Of a stretch of 64,000 bases of DNA, positions 17,075 to 25,900 are shown piece after piece. How positions within the stretch are numbered: the first letter of the stretch is position 1; each line of letters opens with the position of its first letter. Origin of the DNA: Opacimonas immobilis (GTDB lineage Bacteria > Pseudomonadota > Gammaproteobacteria > Enterobacterales > Alteromonadaceae). The translations under genes and the position numbers were made by a program. Under the pieces are notes generated by a model. That model was not told the origin of the DNA, ran no database searches, and worked only from the letters and a program-made list of their open reading frames with translations. The stretch covers positions 186,001 through 250,000 of the forward strand of contig NZ_CP182485.1 of the NCBI RefSeq assembly GCF_048282545.1, read 5' to 3'.

Positions 17075-18916
17075 ATGGCAAACAAGATCCCTTTACTGAT
17101 TGCTGGCCCGTTTCTAAGGCATACAAGCCTAGATGAAGTTTGTGTCACGCTTGTGACAAGTTCATTTTGTGAGCCAGAAATTTTACTCGTGCAAAACGGT
17201 CGAAAAAATGCCTTCACCTCTAAACATGTTCAACGCGACTGTTTGCCAATGGGTAAAAAAGCTTTTTTACATATTTTGCACGTACAAAAACCAAACTTGT
17301 TTTCACCAGATGCTGCATTTACTTACGACATCAAAGTAAACGGTGAAACCTTGTTTACTCAGTCTAACCAGCCACAGTGTTACGTTCCCACTCAATTGAC
17401 AAAAGTTATGCACGGTTCTTGTCGCAAAATTCACAGTAAAGGCAGTGATGCATTGCCCTCTGTTGCTGCTTTATTGGATGATGATGAGCGACCCGACATA
17501 CTGTTTTTGACTGGCGATCAAGTATATGTAGATGATGTTGCAGGCCCGACTTTACATGCTATTAATCAAGTTATTTCCCTGCTTGGACTTCACCAAGAAA
17601 CGTTCACCGATGGGGTGATACAATGTTCCAATGATCTCGCTGAGCACACCTACGGCTATTATCTTCGCGAGTCATTGCTACCTAATACCGAAGCGAATGA
17701 AGCGCTTGATAAGGTGTTTTTTGGCGCCAAACGCAAGCCACTATTTACCTCTGTCAATGCGCAAAATCACTTAATGAGCTTTGCTGAAATATGCGCCCTC
17801 TATTTGTTGAGTTTCTCACCGGCATTATGGGCGTTTATAGAATTTGACGAGCAGGTAGTTCCAGAGGAATTTCGCGACAAATACCGCAACGAACAAGTTA
17901 TCGTTGCAGCCTTTGTTGAAGGACTAGACCAGGTGCAAACCGTATTGGCTGCGATTCCAACTTATATGATTTTTGATGATCATGACGTCACGGACGATTG
18001 GAATCTCAATCGAGCATGGGAAGAGGCTGTATACGGACACGCTTTTTCTAAGCGCATCATTGGTAATGCTTTGTTAGGTTACACTTTGTTCCAAGGCATT
18101 GGCAATCAACCTGAACGCTTAAAACCACTGCGCCAGTTACTCAAAAAACACCTTCTTAAAACCAAAATTAAAGCCCATGATGAGCTACTAGAGGGCATAT
18201 TTGAGTGGGAAAAATGGCATTACTCACTCAATACTGAGCCTCCCGTTCGAGTCTTAGACACACGTACAAGGCGCTGGCGTTCAGAGTCAAATCCCAAAAA
18301 ACCGTCGGGACTGATGGATTGGGAAGCATTGGTCGATTTTCAACAATCCATTGTTGGGCAAGATAATGTGATTGTGGTATCCGCTGCACCTATTTATGGT
18401 ATGAAATTTATTGAGATGATCCAACGTGTGTTCACTTGGTTTGGACAAGCGCTAACGGTAGATGCCGAGAACTGGATGGCCCATAAGGGGACGGCCAATG
18501 TGATGCTCAATATTTTTCGCCATGTCAAAACCCCACCACGTTTTATGATCCTAAGCGGCGATGTGCATTATTCTTTTGTGTATGATGTCAAAATGCGTTT
18601 CCGCCGCAATTCACCTCAAGTACTACAGTTCACCTGCAGTGGGATCAAAAATCAATTTCCAGAGCGATTATTAAGTGTCTTTGATCGACTCAACAGAGTG
18701 TTTTACTCATCACGCTCGCCATTGAACTTTTTGACTAAACGCCGCTTTATGAAAATCACCGAACGCAAGCCTGTAGGATATGCTGGTGCAGAACATATCA
18801 ATCCTTGTGCCATGGGAGTCCTACACCTCCCCGACACCCCAAACTTTGATTTGAGTGAGGTAAAATGTACATTACTCAGTGCCGATAAGCAGAAGATAGC
18901 TTTTGAGGATGAGTGA
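17075..18916 (+). CDS. PhoD-like metallophosphatase without a signal peptide
   Basis: This is a 613-residue protein. The calcineurin-like metal-binding motifs are in PhoD order: LTGDQVYVDD (Asp148), IFDDHDVTDDW (about residues 299-309), and LSGDVHYSF (about 494-502). These match the PhoD/alkaline phosphatase D-like superfamily. Unlike classical PhoD there is no Tat or Sec signal at the N-terminus, so it is probably cytoplasmic. Related intracellular proteins are often annotated only as alkaline phosphatase family. The substrate is unknown. It is followed by fldB 53 bases on if the TTG start of fldB is right. Confidence 0.8.
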   Translation: MANKIPLLIAGPFLRHTSLDEVCVTLVTSSFCEPEILLVQNGRKNAFTSKHVQRDCLPMGKKAFLHILHVQKPNLFSPDAAFTYDIKVNGETLFTQSNQPQCYVPTQLTKVMHGSCRKIHSKGSDALPSVAALLDDDERPDILFLTGDQVYVDDVAGPTLHAINQVISLLGLHQETFTDGVIQCSNDLAEHTYGYYLRESLLPNTEANEALDKVFFGAKRKPLFTSVNAQNHLMSFAEICALYLLSFSPALWAFIEFDEQVVPEEFRDKYRNEQVIVAAFVEGLDQVQTVLAAIPTYMIFDDHDVTDDWNLNRAWEEAVYGHAFSKRIIGNALLGYTLFQGIGNQPERLKPLRQLLKKHLLKTKIKAHDELLEGIFEWEKWHYSLNTEPPVRVLDTRTRRWRSESNPKKPSGLMDWEALVDFQQSIVGQDNVIVVSAAPIYGMKFIEMIQRVFTWFGQALTVDAENWMAHKGTANVMLNIFRHVKTPPRFMILSGDVHYSFVYDVKMRFRRNSPQVLQFTCSGIKNQFPERLLSVFDRLNRVFYSSRSPLNFLTKRRFMKITERKPVGYAGAEHINPCAMGVLHLPDTPNFDLSEVKCTLLSADKQKIAFEDE

Positions 18917-18969
18917 TTTTTGGTATTCTACGCGCCACTTTCACTAATCAATGTATCAGGGTAATACTT

Positions 18970-19497
18970 TTGCAACGAATCGGTTTATTTTATGGATCCA
19001 CCACTTGTTATACCGAAATGGCTGGTGAAAAAATCAAAGCGGTCATCGAAGCTGCTGGTGATTTTAATGTCGATATGCATAACATCAAAGAGGTTGCGCT
19101 TGCGGATGTTGAGCAATATGACAACGTAATCTTAGGCATATCTACCTGGGATTTTGGTGAACTGCAAGAAGACTGGGAAAGTCATTGGGATGAAGCAGCT
19201 GACATTAATTGGTCAGGTAAAACGGTTGCCCTATATGGTTTAGGTGATATGTATGGCTACGCCGACTGGTTTCAAGATGCTCTGGGGATGTTGCATGATG
19301 TGGTTGTTGCTGCAGGTGCTCAAATATGCGGATATTGGCCGAACACGCCTGATTACGAATTTACTCAATCTAAAGCTTTGACTGAGGATGGGGAGTTTTT
19401 TGTTGGCTTAGCCCTGGACGATGAAAATCAATTTGAGCAAACCGATGCCAGAATCGCCACCTGGGTAGAAGGCGTTTTAGCTGAGTTAGCCAATTAG
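18970..19497 (+). CDS. fldB: Flavodoxin FldB
   Basis: This is a protein of about 175 residues that matches long-chain flavodoxins. The FMN phosphate-binding loop is GLFYGSTTCYTE near the start and the ISTWDFGELQEDWE loop stacks on the flavin. FldB carries electrons at low potential, but its partners are less clear than those of FldA. The frame is open upstream to 18913. The TTG at 18970 gives the family N-terminus, with AGGG about 9 bases upstream. Its TAG overlaps the GTG of the next gene by one base. Confidence 0.9.
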   Translation: MQRIGLFYGSTTCYTEMAGEKIKAVIEAAGDFNVDMHNIKEVALADVEQYDNVILGISTWDFGELQEDWESHWDEAADINWSGKTVALYGLGDMYGYADWFQDALGMLHDVVVAAGAQICGYWPNTPDYEFTQSKALTEDGEFFVGLALDDENQFEQTDARIATWVEGVLAELAN

Positions 19498-20300
19498 TGG
19501 ATAAGCCTCTGAATCGTTTGCAACGGGGGTTTTATCGCGATGGTCCCTCGCATCGTGATGGAGCGGATGTGAGTTTTGCAGATATTCATAAATTCTTTGG
19601 GTTTCGGAGTATCACGATTGGCAAATGGGTCACCGTAGAGGAGCAAAAACTCGCTGCGAATCTCTTCTTTGATGCGTTGTGTGATTTGGCTGAAATATTA
19701 CATGTTCCCTACATCACTCTTGGTCTGAATCAAAGCCTTGCACTGGCTTTTGGCAGTGGTGGACGCAAAGGTGTCAGCGCACATTACACGCCAGTCAAAC
19801 GCGAACTCGCATTGGCCAAAAATGCCGGCGCTGGGTCACTTGCTCACGAATGGTTTCATGCTTTTGACCATTATATCGCACCCAAGATGTTTGCTGTCGA
19901 GCAAGCTGGCACATTTGCTTCAGCATTAAGTTTAACGGCCAATAAACTCAAGCAACATCCTCTCAATCAACGCCTCTTAGATACCCTTAACACGATCTTA
20001 CTAAGTCCCATTGAGGGAGGGTTAAATCCATTGATGGCTCGTTCGGTTGTCTGCGACAAAGCCTGTAAAAGTATCTACTTTTCACTTCCCCAAGAAGTTT
20101 GCGCCAGGGCGTTTGAAGCCATGGTTCAAGACCAATCAATAAAGAACCATTTTTTAGTTTCAGGCACCAAGCAATCACAATGGGCTAAAAAAGGGTTATA
20201 TCCATTGGGAAATCAGCGTTTGGCCATAAATCAGTCATTCTTAACCTATTTTACTCAGCTCGGGCAGGCCATAGCATACAAGCAGGATAGACCCTCATAA
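19497..20300 (+). CDS. CLCA_X-type protein, putative zinc metallopeptidase
   Basis: This is a 267-residue soluble protein starting with a GTG that overlaps the fldB stop by one base (TAGTG). It contains HEWFH (His117-His121), an HExxH zincin motif preceded by AGSLA and followed by AFDHY. This pattern resembles LPD1-like domains and the CLCA_X family seen in Alteromonadales and Vibrio relatives. I infer zinc binding and peptidase activity; the function and substrate are unknown. There is no signal peptide, so it should act in the cytoplasm. The one-base overlap suggests it is made together with flavodoxin FldB. Confidence 0.75.
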   Translation: MDKPLNRLQRGFYRDGPSHRDGADVSFADIHKFFGFRSITIGKWVTVEEQKLAANLFFDALCDLAEILHVPYITLGLNQSLALAFGSGGRKGVSAHYTPVKRELALAKNAGAGSLAHEWFHAFDHYIAPKMFAVEQAGTFASALSLTANKLKQHPLNQRLLDTLNTILLSPIEGGLNPLMARSVVCDKACKSIYFSLPQEVCARAFEAMVQDQSIKNHFLVSGTKQSQWAKKGLYPLGNQRLAINQSFLTYFTQLGQAIAYKQDRPS

Positions 20301-20402
20301 TCAAGCAAAAAAAACTACATTCTGTTTACATTTTCGCTGTTTTTTTTGCTCAATTTTCATTATACTACGGCTAACTTCATTATAAATAAGATCAATAGTA
20401 GT

Positions 20403-20807
20403 ATGAAAAAGAAAAAACATACCTCCAGTGACGACGAAGCACAAATCGATATGACACCGATGCTTGACATCGTATTCATCATGTTGATTTTCTTCATCGT
20501 GACGACCTCGTTTGCCAAGGAAAAAGGCCTTGATGTAAATCGCCCTAAGGACAACAACGAATCGAAACAGCCCAGCAAGGCATTATCGATTCAGATTGAT
20601 GATGCAGGTGTGATAAAAATGAACGGTCGTGAAGTCGATATTCGTCGAGTTGTAGCGAACATTCAAACCTTCCTTGCTGAGAACAATACTGATGTTGCTG
20701 CTATTCAGGCTCACGAAGATGCTGAACATGGTATCGTCGTAGAAGTAATGAACCAAGCTAAGATTGCCGGTATCAACCGAGTCTCTGTATTAGTCAAAGA
20801 AGACTAA
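20403..20807 (+). CDS. ExbD/TolR-family biopolymer transport protein (stand-alone)
   Basis: This is a protein of about 134 residues with a short basic cytoplasmic N-terminus, one membrane helix carrying the proton-pathway Asp in IDMTPMLDIVFIMLIFF, and a periplasmic domain. This is ExbD of the TonB energising system. The frame extends to 20346, but the ATG at 20403 gives the standard length and the MKKKKH start. No ExbB, TolQ or TonB gene lies near it, which is unusual because exbD normally follows exbB. It has its own AT-rich upstream region (20301-20402) and a strong terminator downstream, so it appears to be a single-gene unit. Confidence 0.92.
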   Translation: MKKKKHTSSDDEAQIDMTPMLDIVFIMLIFFIVTTSFAKEKGLDVNRPKDNNESKQPSKALSIQIDDAGVIKMNGREVDIRRVVANIQTFLAENNTDVAAIQAHEDAEHGIVVEVMNQAKIAGINRVSVLVKED

Positions 20808-20823
20808 CCAAACTGCCTCGCAT

Positions 20824-20860
20824 AAACCGTCTATCTCCTGTGAGTTAGACGGTTTTTTTG
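20824..20860 (+). terminator. Rho-independent terminator after exbD
   Basis: A 10-bp perfect stem, AAACCGTCTA (20824-20833) with TAGACGGTTT (20846-20855), is followed by a run of seven T. It lies 16 bases after the exbD stop. Confidence 0.88.
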
Positions 20861-20872
20861 TCTCATGCATGG

Positions 20873-21373
20873 CTAGTGTTTACGCATCTTCATAACGATA
20901 TTGGTCATGTTGACTACATTAAAAATCGTACCAAATACACTGCCAACAATCACAGCATACAAACATCCAAGTGCTTCAGCAACTAAGAACCAACGCCGCA
21001 TAACTTCTACTTGCGTGATGACGATTGAGCCCACGGTAAAGATAAAGCCTGAGCAATATGCGAGAAACAGCAATGCCCCATGTTGCAAAACAAAATATTC
21101 AATGAGCATGGCCGAAATATTCAAGGTAACAAATACCACTACCACCCAAGAGGCCCGAGATTTGAGTGCCACCGCATTGCGTAAAGCGGCCAGCCCACAG
21201 CCAATCGCTGCAGCAAATGCTTCCAACAAATAAAAATGTAAACTTAGACAAGCCATCGAAAAGCCTGAAAAAATAAGATAACGTGCCATTTGATTTTGCC
21301 GGTACGCCACAATATTAAACCCGAGGGCGCAGGCGCCGATAAGTTCAGCTGTGATATTGGGGTCGGTAAACAT
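20873..21373 (-). CDS. YgjV-family inner-membrane protein
   Basis: This is a protein of about 166 residues with five or six hydrophobic helices and few charged residues. It resembles the YgjV (Imp-YgjV) family, with a conserved early block AELIGACALGFNIVAYRQNQ. The role of the family is unknown. The frame begins at 21397, but the ATG at 21373 overlaps the TAA of the upstream gene by one base (TAATG) and is the likely start, implying translational coupling. Confidence 0.75.
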   Translation of the reverse strand: MFTDPNITAELIGACALGFNIVAYRQNQMARYLIFSGFSMACLSLHFYLLEAFAAAIGCGLAALRNAVALKSRASWVVVVFVTLNISAMLIEYFVLQHGALLFLAYCSGFIFTVGSIVITQVEVMRRWFLVAEALGCLYAVIVGSVFGTIFNVVNMTNIVMKMRKH

Positions 21374-21741
21374 TAGTTGGTCTGTTCCGAAAGCCACTCT
21401 GCGTAACTGATGCTGTAGGTGTCTTCGATAGTGTCTGCAGGGTAAGCGTACAAACTAAACTCGTTTTGGATGTGATGGCTCATCACTACAGCAAAATTAG
21501 GCGGTGTGTCTAGCAAACCACCATAAGGCTCAAGAACCGGAATATGATACTGGTCAACGTCAATCAATGGGATGCGCTTACCGTCTTTGCTATGAAAACT
21601 AGTGAAAATAGGATTCGGGATAATAGCGTAGATTTGAAATTTAGGAATGTGCAATGGTACCCCATCCCAACTGATAGGTGTTATCTCGATAACCTGCCCC
21701 ATATTGTCCAAAGAGATTGCCATCGTGTTGCCAACCACCAT
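21373..21741 (-). CDS. Small protein of unknown function
   Basis: I do not recognise this protein of about 122 residues. It is mainly beta-strand-like, with the stretch DGKRIPLIDVDQYHIPVLEPYGG in the middle, which has a faint CheW-like look, and an acidic C-terminus. There is no signal peptide or membrane segment. Possible starts are a GTG at 21774, an ATG at 21741 (5 bases after the trmN6 stop, used here), or an ATG at 21723; none has a strong ribosome site. It sits between trmN6 and ygjV with close or overlapping ends, so it belongs to that operon. Confidence 0.6.
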   Translation of the reverse strand: MVVGNTMAISLDNMGQVIEITPISWDGVPLHIPKFQIYAIIPNPIFTSFHSKDGKRIPLIDVDQYHIPVLEPYGGLLDTPPNFAVVMSHHIQNEFSLYAYPADTIEDTYSISYAEWLSEQTN

Positions 21742-21746
21742 CAAAT

Positions 21747-22484
21747 TTAAAAATTCAAATAATAATCCCGGCACATAGTACGATATTCTTCAGTGTACTC
21801 CCGAGCATCAGCGTAGATGACTAGCTCGTCATGTTCAACAATGCTTTTGTTCCGAGAAAAGCACAAACACGCTCGAATTTTGTCATTTTGATAATTGCTG
21901 CGTATGTCTAAGCGTTTATTTAGATGAAGGCCTTCGTTCAATGCGTATTCCAATAAACTCGAGGTGTCCCCCGTCGGGATCACACAATAAAAATACCCAT
22001 CGGAACTCAATAACCTAGCCGCTTGTTCCAATAGTTGTTTATGTGACAAATGCTGTTGCGAGCGGGCATACACTCTTGCCTGATTCGGATCGATCAAGTT
22101 GTGATGCTGTTTATGCATGCCTTTGTAATAAGGCGGATTTGAGATAATCAAATCATATGGATTCGACGCATGAAATGTCTTGATATCGCATTCAATCACA
22201 CGAATTTGATTGGCAAATTTGGATTTTTGAATGTTATTACGCGCTTGACGAACCGCCGCTGGCTCAATCTCGACGGCAGATATTAGACTTGTAGCAAACG
22301 TTTTTTGTGCCAACATCAAGGCAAGTAAACCCGAACCGGTACCAATGTCCAATATGTAACGAGCGTTTTTGGTATGGGCCCAAGAACCCAACACAATACT
22401 ATCTGTGCCGACTTTCATGCCGCATTCATCATGTTCGATTGCAAACTGCTTAAAACGAAACCCGCTATTTGCTGAGTTAGCCAA
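21747..22484 (-). CDS. trmN: tRNA1(Val) (adenine(37)-N6)-methyltransferase TrmN6
   Basis: This is a 245-residue SAM-dependent methyltransferase. Motif I is LDIGTGSGLLAL and the N6-adenine catalytic motif is NPPYY. The N-terminal FKQFAIEHDECGMKVGTD is the hallmark of TrmN6 (YfiC). It methylates A37 of tRNA-Val. The start is a rare TTG at 22484 with GAGG about 9 bases upstream, inside the last 8 bases of the upstream gene; it gives the same length as the E. coli enzyme. Confidence 0.93.
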   Translation of the reverse strand: MANSANSGFRFKQFAIEHDECGMKVGTDSIVLGSWAHTKNARYILDIGTGSGLLALMLAQKTFATSLISAVEIEPAAVRQARNNIQKSKFANQIRVIECDIKTFHASNPYDLIISNPPYYKGMHKQHHNLIDPNQARVYARSQQHLSHKQLLEQAARLLSSDGYFYCVIPTGDTSSLLEYALNEGLHLNKRLDIRSNYQNDKIRACLCFSRNKSIVEHDELVIYADAREYTEEYRTMCRDYYLNF

Positions 22485-23163
22485 CTTGAATTGCCTCAGT
22501 CGATATCTCTAATTTGGGTTGCAAGTCTATCATTTGTCGGGCAACTTGGTTAGCATGAATTGGCTTATACTTAGCAAATTTGCCAACAAAACACCATGAT
22601 AACCAGCGACTTAACCAAATTCCAAACTGCTCGTTACGCCTAAATTCAGCTCGGTCCCCCAACAATAAGGACGGCCTAACAGCTGCCGCATGTTCTAGCT
22701 GTGGCATGGTTAATATTGCATTTTCTAGCTCACCTTTTACTTTGAGGTAGAAATTCTTAGATTTGGCGTCCGCACCAACACTCGATACCCACACAAAGCC
22801 TTTTGCACGTTGTGCTCGAGCAAGCTGAGCGGCCACGTGAACTAATTGAAAATCAACATAACGAAACGCCTTGCGAGAGCCGGCTTTTTTGATCGTGGTG
22901 CCGAGGCAACAATACACATGATCGACACTAAAATATCCCTGATAGTCCTGAAAATCATCAAAGTTGATAACAAGCACTCGCAGTTTGAGTAAGGGATCGA
23001 CAAACTCGCCACGCACTAATTCCCTGCGAACGATTATCGTTACTTCAGAATAGTCTGGATGCGCGAGCAATTGCTGAGTCAGCGCTTTGCCGACGAGTCC
23101 AGTCGCTCCCACAACTGTGGCAGTCAATCCTGATTTTATTGCTGTTTGCCCTGAACTTTGCAT
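22477..23163 (-). CDS. NAD(P)H-binding oxidoreductase-like protein (atypical SDR)
   Basis: This is a 228-residue Rossmann protein with TVVGATGLVGKAL near residue 16 as the nucleotide-binding loop, then VYCCLGTTIKKAG and VSSVGADAKS. This is the pattern of the HTATIP2/TIP30-like and YbjT-like atypical SDRs, which often lack a known reaction. The stop overlaps the trmN6 TTG start by 8 bases. No strong ribosome site is seen at the ATG. The pyridine nucleotide and substrate are not predictable. Confidence 0.8.
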   Translation of the reverse strand: MQSSGQTAIKSGLTATVVGATGLVGKALTQQLLAHPDYSEVTIIVRRELVRGEFVDPLLKLRVLVINFDDFQDYQGYFSVDHVYCCLGTTIKKAGSRKAFRYVDFQLVHVAAQLARAQRAKGFVWVSSVGADAKSKNFYLKVKGELENAILTMPQLEHAAAVRPSLLLGDRAEFRRNEQFGIWLSRWLSWCFVGKFAKYKPIHANQVARQMIDLQPKLEISTEAIQVG

Positions 23164-23234
23164 AGAACATCATTGACAGGTGTATAAAAAGATAAGGTAT
23201 TATACGAAGAAATCACCTAAACGACACAAAACCA

Positions 23235-25448
23235 ATGAAAATAAAACACGTTTTAACGACTAGCTTGCTCTTCTGTGCCTCCATTATTACCGTAGCCACC
23301 GCACAAGAACTGAGTATTGAGCGCATCATGTCTGCCCCATCTTTAAGCGGCACAGCCCCGTCACAAGTAAAATTATCGCCAAACGGTGAACGGGTTACCT
23401 TTATTCGTGCTAAAGCGACTGATAATACCCGCTTCGATTTGTGGGAGTACCATATTCCAAGTGGCCAAGAGCGTATTTTGTTTGATGCCGATGATTTACA
23501 TTCTGGCCCTGAGACCCTGTCAGATGAGGAAAAAGCGCGGCGTGAGCGCTTGCGCTTATCCGGTTCAGGCATCGTATCTTATCAATGGTCAAACGATGGC
23601 AAAGCTCTGCTCTTCCCGCTTGCCGGCGATGTCTTTTATTACAAGTTGGGAGATAAAAAGGCGACTCGTTTGGTCGAAACCCCAGAATTTGAAACCGACG
23701 TCAAACTCTCCCCAAAAGGAAATTACGTTTCTTTTATTCGTGAACAAAATGTTTTTGTGCTCGACATTGCAACAGGGAAAGAAACCGCTATCACCACACA
23801 AGGTGGTGGAGACATCAAGTTTGGCATGGCAGAATTTGTTGCCCAAGAAGAAATGTATCGTATGACAGGATATTGGTGGGCACCGGATGAGACTGCCATA
23901 GCCTTCACGCGCACGGATGAGAGTGGCGTTAAAGATGCCACTCGCTCTGAGATCTATGCCGATCGCATTGATATGATTGACCAAAAATACCCGTTCGCTG
24001 GCACTGACAATGCACTGATTGAACTGTACGTGCAAACACTTGCTGATAATGAACGCATCCAAGTCCCTCTTGGCGCAGAAAAAGACATCTACTTACCCCG
24101 TGTAAACTGGATGCCCAATAGCAAAGTATTAACCTATCAATGGCAGTCACGTGATCAAAAAACACTTGAGCTACGAGCGTTTGATTTGGAACAGAAAACC
24201 ACAAAGACGCTAGTGACCGAAACCAGCCCAACTTGGATCAATTTACATAAATCTTTGCGCTTTTTAAAACAAACCGAACAGTTTATTTGGGCCAGTGAAC
24301 GCGATGGATTTACACATCTTTATCTCTATCACAACAATGGCGAGTTAATCAGACAGGTTACTCAAGGTGATTGGGTGGTGACCAGTATCGATGCGATTGA
24401 TGAAAAAGAAGAGGTAATTTACTTTAGTGGTCGTGCGGATACTCCTCTTGAAACACATTTATACAGCATTGATTTTTCAGGTAAGAACCTAAGGCGTATC
24501 ACGCCTGCCGAACAGTATAACGCAGTTAATTTCAGTTCCGATGCAACGGTCTTTGTGAATAGTTTTTCGACCATAAATACGCCTCCTCAAACAGGTCTAT
24601 ATCGCGCCGACGGTTCTCTGATAACCTGGCTAGATGAAAACGCTTTGGACATGAACCATCCTTTAACTAATTATTATGAGACTTGGATAGCACCTGAGTT
24701 TGGCACTATAAAGGCAGATGATGGCACCAAGCTCTATTATCGCTTATACCGACCGCGCAATGTGCAAGGCAAAGCGCCCGCCATCGTTTATCACTATGGT
24801 GGCCCCATTGCACAGGTCGTCACCAATCGCTGGGGTGGTACAAGAGGATTGATGTTTCAGTATTGGGCACAACAAGGCTATGTCGTCTTTAGCATAGATA
24901 ATCGCGGTTCGAACTATCGCGGTAAAGCATTTGAAGATCACATTTATCAGCGCATGGGGGATATTGAGGTCTTGGATCAAAAACGCGGCATCGAATGGCT
25001 CAAAGCGCAACCGTTTGTTGATGGAAATCGTGTGGGCATTTACGGCCATTCGTACGGTGGTTACATGACGCTAATGACCATGTTCAAACACCCTGGTCTT
25101 GTTAAAGCTGGTGTATCGGGTGCACCAGTCACCGAATGGCGCTTGTACGATACTCACTACACCGAACGCTACATGGGCGATCCGCGTGTGGTGCCTAAAA
25201 AATACGACGCAGCGTCAGTCTTCCCGTATGCAACACAGCTCGAAGATGAGTTGTTGATTCTGCATGGAATGGCGGATGACAATGTGTTATTTACGCATGC
25301 AACCAAGTTGTATAAGCATTTGCAAGACAATGCAAAATTGTTTCATGTGATGGATTATCCAGGTAAAAAACACGGGATAAGAGGTAAAAATACTCAAATC
25401 CATATGTACAAAACCATCACAAAGCACTTTGAGACGCATCTTCAATAG
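23235..25448 (+). CDS. Exported prolyl oligopeptidase-family peptidase (S9, DPP-IV-like)
   Basis: This is a 737-residue serine peptidase. A Sec signal peptide (hydrophobic segment to about residue 20, cleavage after ATA) is followed by a DPP-IV N-terminal beta-propeller (about 90-470) and an alpha/beta-hydrolase domain. The triad is visible: Ser606 in GHSYGGYM, the Asp of HGMADDN (about 682), and His713 in KKHGIRG. The EE pair that binds the substrate N-terminus in dipeptidyl peptidases is likely in FVAQEEMYR. It should release dipeptides from peptides in the periplasm, as expected in a protein-degrading marine heterotroph. Confidence 0.93.
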   Translation: MKIKHVLTTSLLFCASIITVATAQELSIERIMSAPSLSGTAPSQVKLSPNGERVTFIRAKATDNTRFDLWEYHIPSGQERILFDADDLHSGPETLSDEEKARRERLRLSGSGIVSYQWSNDGKALLFPLAGDVFYYKLGDKKATRLVETPEFETDVKLSPKGNYVSFIREQNVFVLDIATGKETAITTQGGGDIKFGMAEFVAQEEMYRMTGYWWAPDETAIAFTRTDESGVKDATRSEIYADRIDMIDQKYPFAGTDNALIELYVQTLADNERIQVPLGAEKDIYLPRVNWMPNSKVLTYQWQSRDQKTLELRAFDLEQKTTKTLVTETSPTWINLHKSLRFLKQTEQFIWASERDGFTHLYLYHNNGELIRQVTQGDWVVTSIDAIDEKEEVIYFSGRADTPLETHLYSIDFSGKNLRRITPAEQYNAVNFSSDATVFVNSFSTINTPPQTGLYRADGSLITWLDENALDMNHPLTNYYETWIAPEFGTIKADDGTKLYYRLYRPRNVQGKAPAIVYHYGGPIAQVVTNRWGGTRGLMFQYWAQQGYVVFSIDNRGSNYRGKAFEDHIYQRMGDIEVLDQKRGIEWLKAQPFVDGNRVGIYGHSYGGYMTLMTMFKHPGLVKAGVSGAPVTEWRLYDTHYTERYMGDPRVVPKKYDAASVFPYATQLEDELLILHGMADDNVLFTHATKLYKHLQDNAKLFHVMDYPGKKHGIRGKNTQIHMYKTITKHFETHLQ

Positions 25449-25468
25449 ATGCGCCTAAGAATGTTAAC

Positions 25469-25840
25469 TTAGTTAAATATATTATCCGCTAGCGCCTGTT
25501 GCACGCCCATCGCGCACTCAGGCGTTAGCGTAATTTCCAGCATTTCGCCGCCAGAAATATAAATCTTAAGCTCAGATTCCATATCAAATCGACCTGCGGT
25601 TTCCACCTTGAATTGCGTCACCGATTTGTACGGAATCGAGTGATATTCAACTTTACTTCCCGTAATCCCCTGCTTGTCGACCATGATCATCCGATTGTTG
25701 GTGAATAAAATCATGTCCCGTACGAGTTTGTATGCTTTGGTAATGTTTTCGCTCTTTGCAAGCACCCCTGCCATATCTTCCTGTACTTCACTAATATCAA
25801 CTTCTGACGCATTGCCCAACAGACTGTCTAATAAACCCAT
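25469..25840 (-). CDS. Bacterial PH-domain protein
   Basis: This is a 123-residue cytoplasmic protein with a bacterial Pleckstrin-homology-like pattern: a helix, then strands such as NRMIMVDKQGITGSKVEYHSIPYKSVTQFKVETAGRFD and ELKIYISGG. The YxSIPYKSV turn is typical of the bPH family. Function is unknown. It converges on the S9 peptidase with a 20-base gap, and its start lies 60 bases from the divergent dehydratase gene. Confidence 0.85.
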   Translation of the reverse strand: MGLLDSLLGNASEVDISEVQEDMAGVLAKSENITKAYKLVRDMILFTNNRMIMVDKQGITGSKVEYHSIPYKSVTQFKVETAGRFDMESELKIYISGGEMLEITLTPECAMGVQQALADNIFN

Positions 25841-25900
25841 GTGAACCTTCCTTATTTATGTATAATCGTGATAACTGATTGTTAAGTTTAGTGAAAAGCC

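Noticed and set aside
23589..24062. A 157-codon open frame antisense to the S9 peptidase
   Set aside because: The peptidase frame is well supported by its propeller and catalytic triad. The antisense product has no recognisable features.
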